Below, in pieces: positions 62,564 to 64,000 of a DNA stretch of 64,000 nucleotides. The DNA is from Burkholderia guangdongensis (lineage in GTDB: Bacteria; Pseudomonadota; Gammaproteobacteria; Burkholderiales; Burkholderiaceae). The DNA lies in assembly GCF_013403875.1 (NCBI RefSeq), contig NZ_JACBNX010000010.1, forward strand, positions 110,485-174,484, in the 5' to 3' direction. The position numbers were made by a program, and so were the translations under genes. The stretch's first letter is position 1; each line of letters opens with the position of its first letter. The notes beneath the pieces were generated by a model. That model was not told the DNA's origin. It worked only from the letters and a program-made list of their open reading frames with translations, and searched no databases.

Positions 62564-63022
62564 ATGAGTCTCATTGAAGTCCAAATACCCGACATCGGCG
62601 ACTTCAGTGGTGCCGACGTAATCGAGTGCGACATGCTCGGCGCCGGCCCCGGCGGCTATACGGATCCGGAAGTCGCATGGGCCGGCAAGACGGAAGAGCA
62701 GTGCAAGGCCGAAGGGATCAAGTTCGGCAAGGCGGTGTTCCCGTGGGCCGCGTCGGGCCGCGCGATCGCGAACGGTCGCGACGAAGGCTTCACGAAGCTG
62801 ATCTTCGACGAGGAAACGCATCGAGTGATCGGTGGCGGCATCGTCGGGCTGAACGCGGGCGACCTGATCAGTGAAGTGTGCCTAGCGGTCGAAATGGGCG
62901 CGGACGCCGAGGGCATTGGCAAGACGATCCATCCGCACCCGACGCTCGGCGAATCGGTCGGAATGGCTGCGGAACTGTACGAAGGCGTCTGTACCGATCT
63001 GCCGCCGCAGCGGAAGAAGTAG
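62564..63022 (+). pseudogene. Internally deleted dihydrolipoamide dehydrogenase (E3) remnant
   Basis: A 152-aa frame that joins three pieces of an E3. Residues 1-24 are the start of a lipoyl-domain type Lpd (MSLIEVQIPDIGDFSGADVI). Residues 25-31 are the FAD loop LGAGPGGY. From residue 32 the C-terminal half begins (TDPEVAWAGKTEEQCKAEGI), running through IANGRDEGFTKLIFDEETHR and HPHPTLGESVGMAAELYEGV to DLPPQRKK. Most of the FAD and NAD domains and the redox-active disulfide are gone, so it cannot be an active E3. It keeps its ribosome site. An intact one would be about 590 aa. Confidence 0.85.
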
Positions 63023-63160
63023 GCGCTGAGGGTGCCACAACGCCTGACGACCCGGATCAGACCGATGCCGACTGCCCAGAATCAGTTTTGCATATGACCG
63101 AACCAGGTGCTAATGCGCCAAGTTCGGTCGACATCAGCGTGAGATGAGGAAACGAAAATC

Positions 63161-63322
63161 ATGACGCAATTGTTCGAAGGAGGGCTCGGCCACAACGACG
63201 AAAACTACGTGCCGCTGACACTGAACCGCTCCCGGTTTGGTGGGGCGCAAACTGTTTTGCTCAGGAAGCGAAATATCCCAAGCCAGCATCATGGACAGGA
63301 GATACAAAATGAATCCCTTTGA
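63161..63322 (+). pseudogene. Remnant of an acyl-CoA synthetase start
   Basis: Residues 1-20 (MTQLFEGGLGHNDENYVPLT) look like the N-terminus of a long- or medium-chain acyl-CoA synthetase, with a good ribosome site (GAGG). From residue 21 the frame runs into unrelated DNA ([16 protein letters not shown]) and stops after 53 codons, overlapping the start of the aldehyde dehydrogenase gene. It is probably scar DNA of the same deletion events as the E3 remnant. Confidence 0.45.
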
Positions 63323-64000
63323 TCTGAAGCAACTCGGCCTCGACGTCGACTATCCGTATCGCCAGCAGTACGACAACTACATCGGCGGCAAGTGGGTGCC
63401 GCCGGCCAACGGCGAATATTTCGAGAACGTTTCGCCGATCAACGGGCAGCCGTTCTGCCGCGTGCCGCGCTCGAGCGGCGCCGACATCGAATTCGCGATC
63501 GACGCCGCGCACGCGGCGCGCCGCAAGTGGGGCAAGACGTCCGTGACCGAGCGCTCGAACCTGCTGCTCGCGGCCGCCGACCGGATGGAGCAGAACCTGA
63601 AGTTGCTCGCGGTCGCGGAGACGATCGACAACGGCAAGCCGCTGCGCGAGACGATGGCCGCCGACCTGCCGCTCGCGGTCGACCATTTCCGCTACTTCGC
63701 GGGCTGCGTGCGCGCGCAGGAAGGTTCGATCTCCGAGATCGACGACAACACGGTCGCGTATCACTTTCACGAGCCGCTCGGCGTCGTCGGCCAGATCATT
63801 CCGTGGAATTTCCCGCTGCTGATGGCCGCGTGGAAGCTCGCGCCGGCGCTCGCGGCCGGCTGCTGCGTCGTGATGAAACCGGCCGAGCAGACGCCCGCGT
63901 CGGTGCTCGTGCTGATGGAGATCATCGGCGACCTGTTCCCGGCCGGCGTGATCAACATCGTGAACGGCTTCGGCAAGGAGGCGGGCGAGGCGCTCGCGAC
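63309..64000 (+). CDS. Aldehyde dehydrogenase (acetaldehyde type, ExaC/AcoD-like), partial
   Basis: The first 230 codons of an NAD-dependent aldehyde dehydrogenase, cut by the window end before the catalytic Cys. Seen: [40 protein letters not shown], and the cofactor/Asn-Pro region [20 protein letters not shown] then [20 protein letters not shown]. The [11 protein letters not shown] variant is typical of acetaldehyde dehydrogenases, which would consume the acetaldehyde made by AcoAB. ATG 63309 has AGGAG upstream. Codon use is again strongly GC-biased, like the chromosome. Confidence 0.88.
   Translation, partial: MNPFDLKQLGLDVDYPYRQQYDNYIGGKWVPPANGEYFENVSPINGQPFCRVPRSSGADIEFAIDAAHAARRKWGKTSVTERSNLLLAAADRMEQNLKLLAVAETIDNGKPLRETMAADLPLAVDHFRYFAGCVRAQEGSISEIDDNTVAYHFHEPLGVVGQIIPWNFPLLMAAWKLAPALAAGCCVVMKPAEQTPASVLVLMEIIGDLFPAGVINIVNGFGKEAGEALA

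Noticed and set aside
63236..63270. A sigma-54 promoter for the aldehyde dehydrogenase
   Set aside because: GG and GC elements are present but their spacing is not the required 10 bp.

Overview
The window looks like Burkholderia (most likely Burkholderia cepacia complex). The DNA is GC-rich with strong third-position GC bias, and it carries a hopanoid gene set, kbl-tdh, hipBA and a divergent parAB/replication-initiator locus. The parAB-initiator-iteron block at 31.7-37.3 kb marks the origin and centromere of a secondary replicon. In B. cenocepacia the hopanoid gene shc lies on chromosome 2, so chromosome 2 is the best guess. This is recognition by eye; no search was run.

Left arm (1-31.7 kb). 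A phospholipid-synthesis cluster resembles E. coli ynbABC plus a PlsC-like acyltransferase (1-2857). Next come an isochorismatase with a divergent GlxA-type regulator, LysR/amidohydrolase, a glycine-zipper lipoprotein, GNAT, a class III aminotransferase, malate synthase G and a membrane diguanylate cyclase. Then come hpnM, hpnN and mlaA (hopanoid/lipid traffic), hipBA, and the operon hpnD-hpnE-shc-hpnG on the minus strand. An alpha/beta hydrolase, a hybrid histidine kinase, an FMN reductase, an ECF sigma/anti-sigma pair and ArsC complete this arm.

Replication/segregation core (31.7-40.2 kb). Four perfect copies of a 14-bp palindrome (putative parS) surround parA-parB. A Rep_3-type initiator reads back towards parB. 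About 1.3 kb of directly repeated 16-bp iterons follows, the last five exactly 22 bp apart. Beyond it lie a KfrA-like coiled-coil protein, a tyrosine-recombinase-like protein lacking its catalytic Tyr, and a 124-aa unknown behind a near-perfect LexA (SOS) box. Seven more iterons occur singly or in pairs, only in intergenic gaps, out to 48.7 kb. This is the most unusual signal in the window.

Right arm (40.2-64 kb). XRE-cupin regulator/kbl/tdh (threonine breakdown), an NTF2-like protein, tartrate dehydrogenase, the adc-bdhA-patatin operon, a PAP2 phosphatase behind a PmrA-type box, and a siderophore-interacting reductase with a PadR regulator (YqjH/YqjI-like). At 51.4-62.4 kb there is an acetoin/2,3-butanediol catabolic island (acoR, sigma-54 promoter, acoXABC, bdh, SDR, lipoate-ligase-like, unknown membrane protein) with less GC-biased codon use and a gene order like that of Pseudomonas putida. 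It is followed by the internally deleted remnant of a dihydrolipoamide dehydrogenase, a tiny remnant of an acyl-CoA synthetase start, and an aldehyde dehydrogenase cut by the window end.

No rRNA, tRNA, CRISPR array or insertion sequence was recognised.
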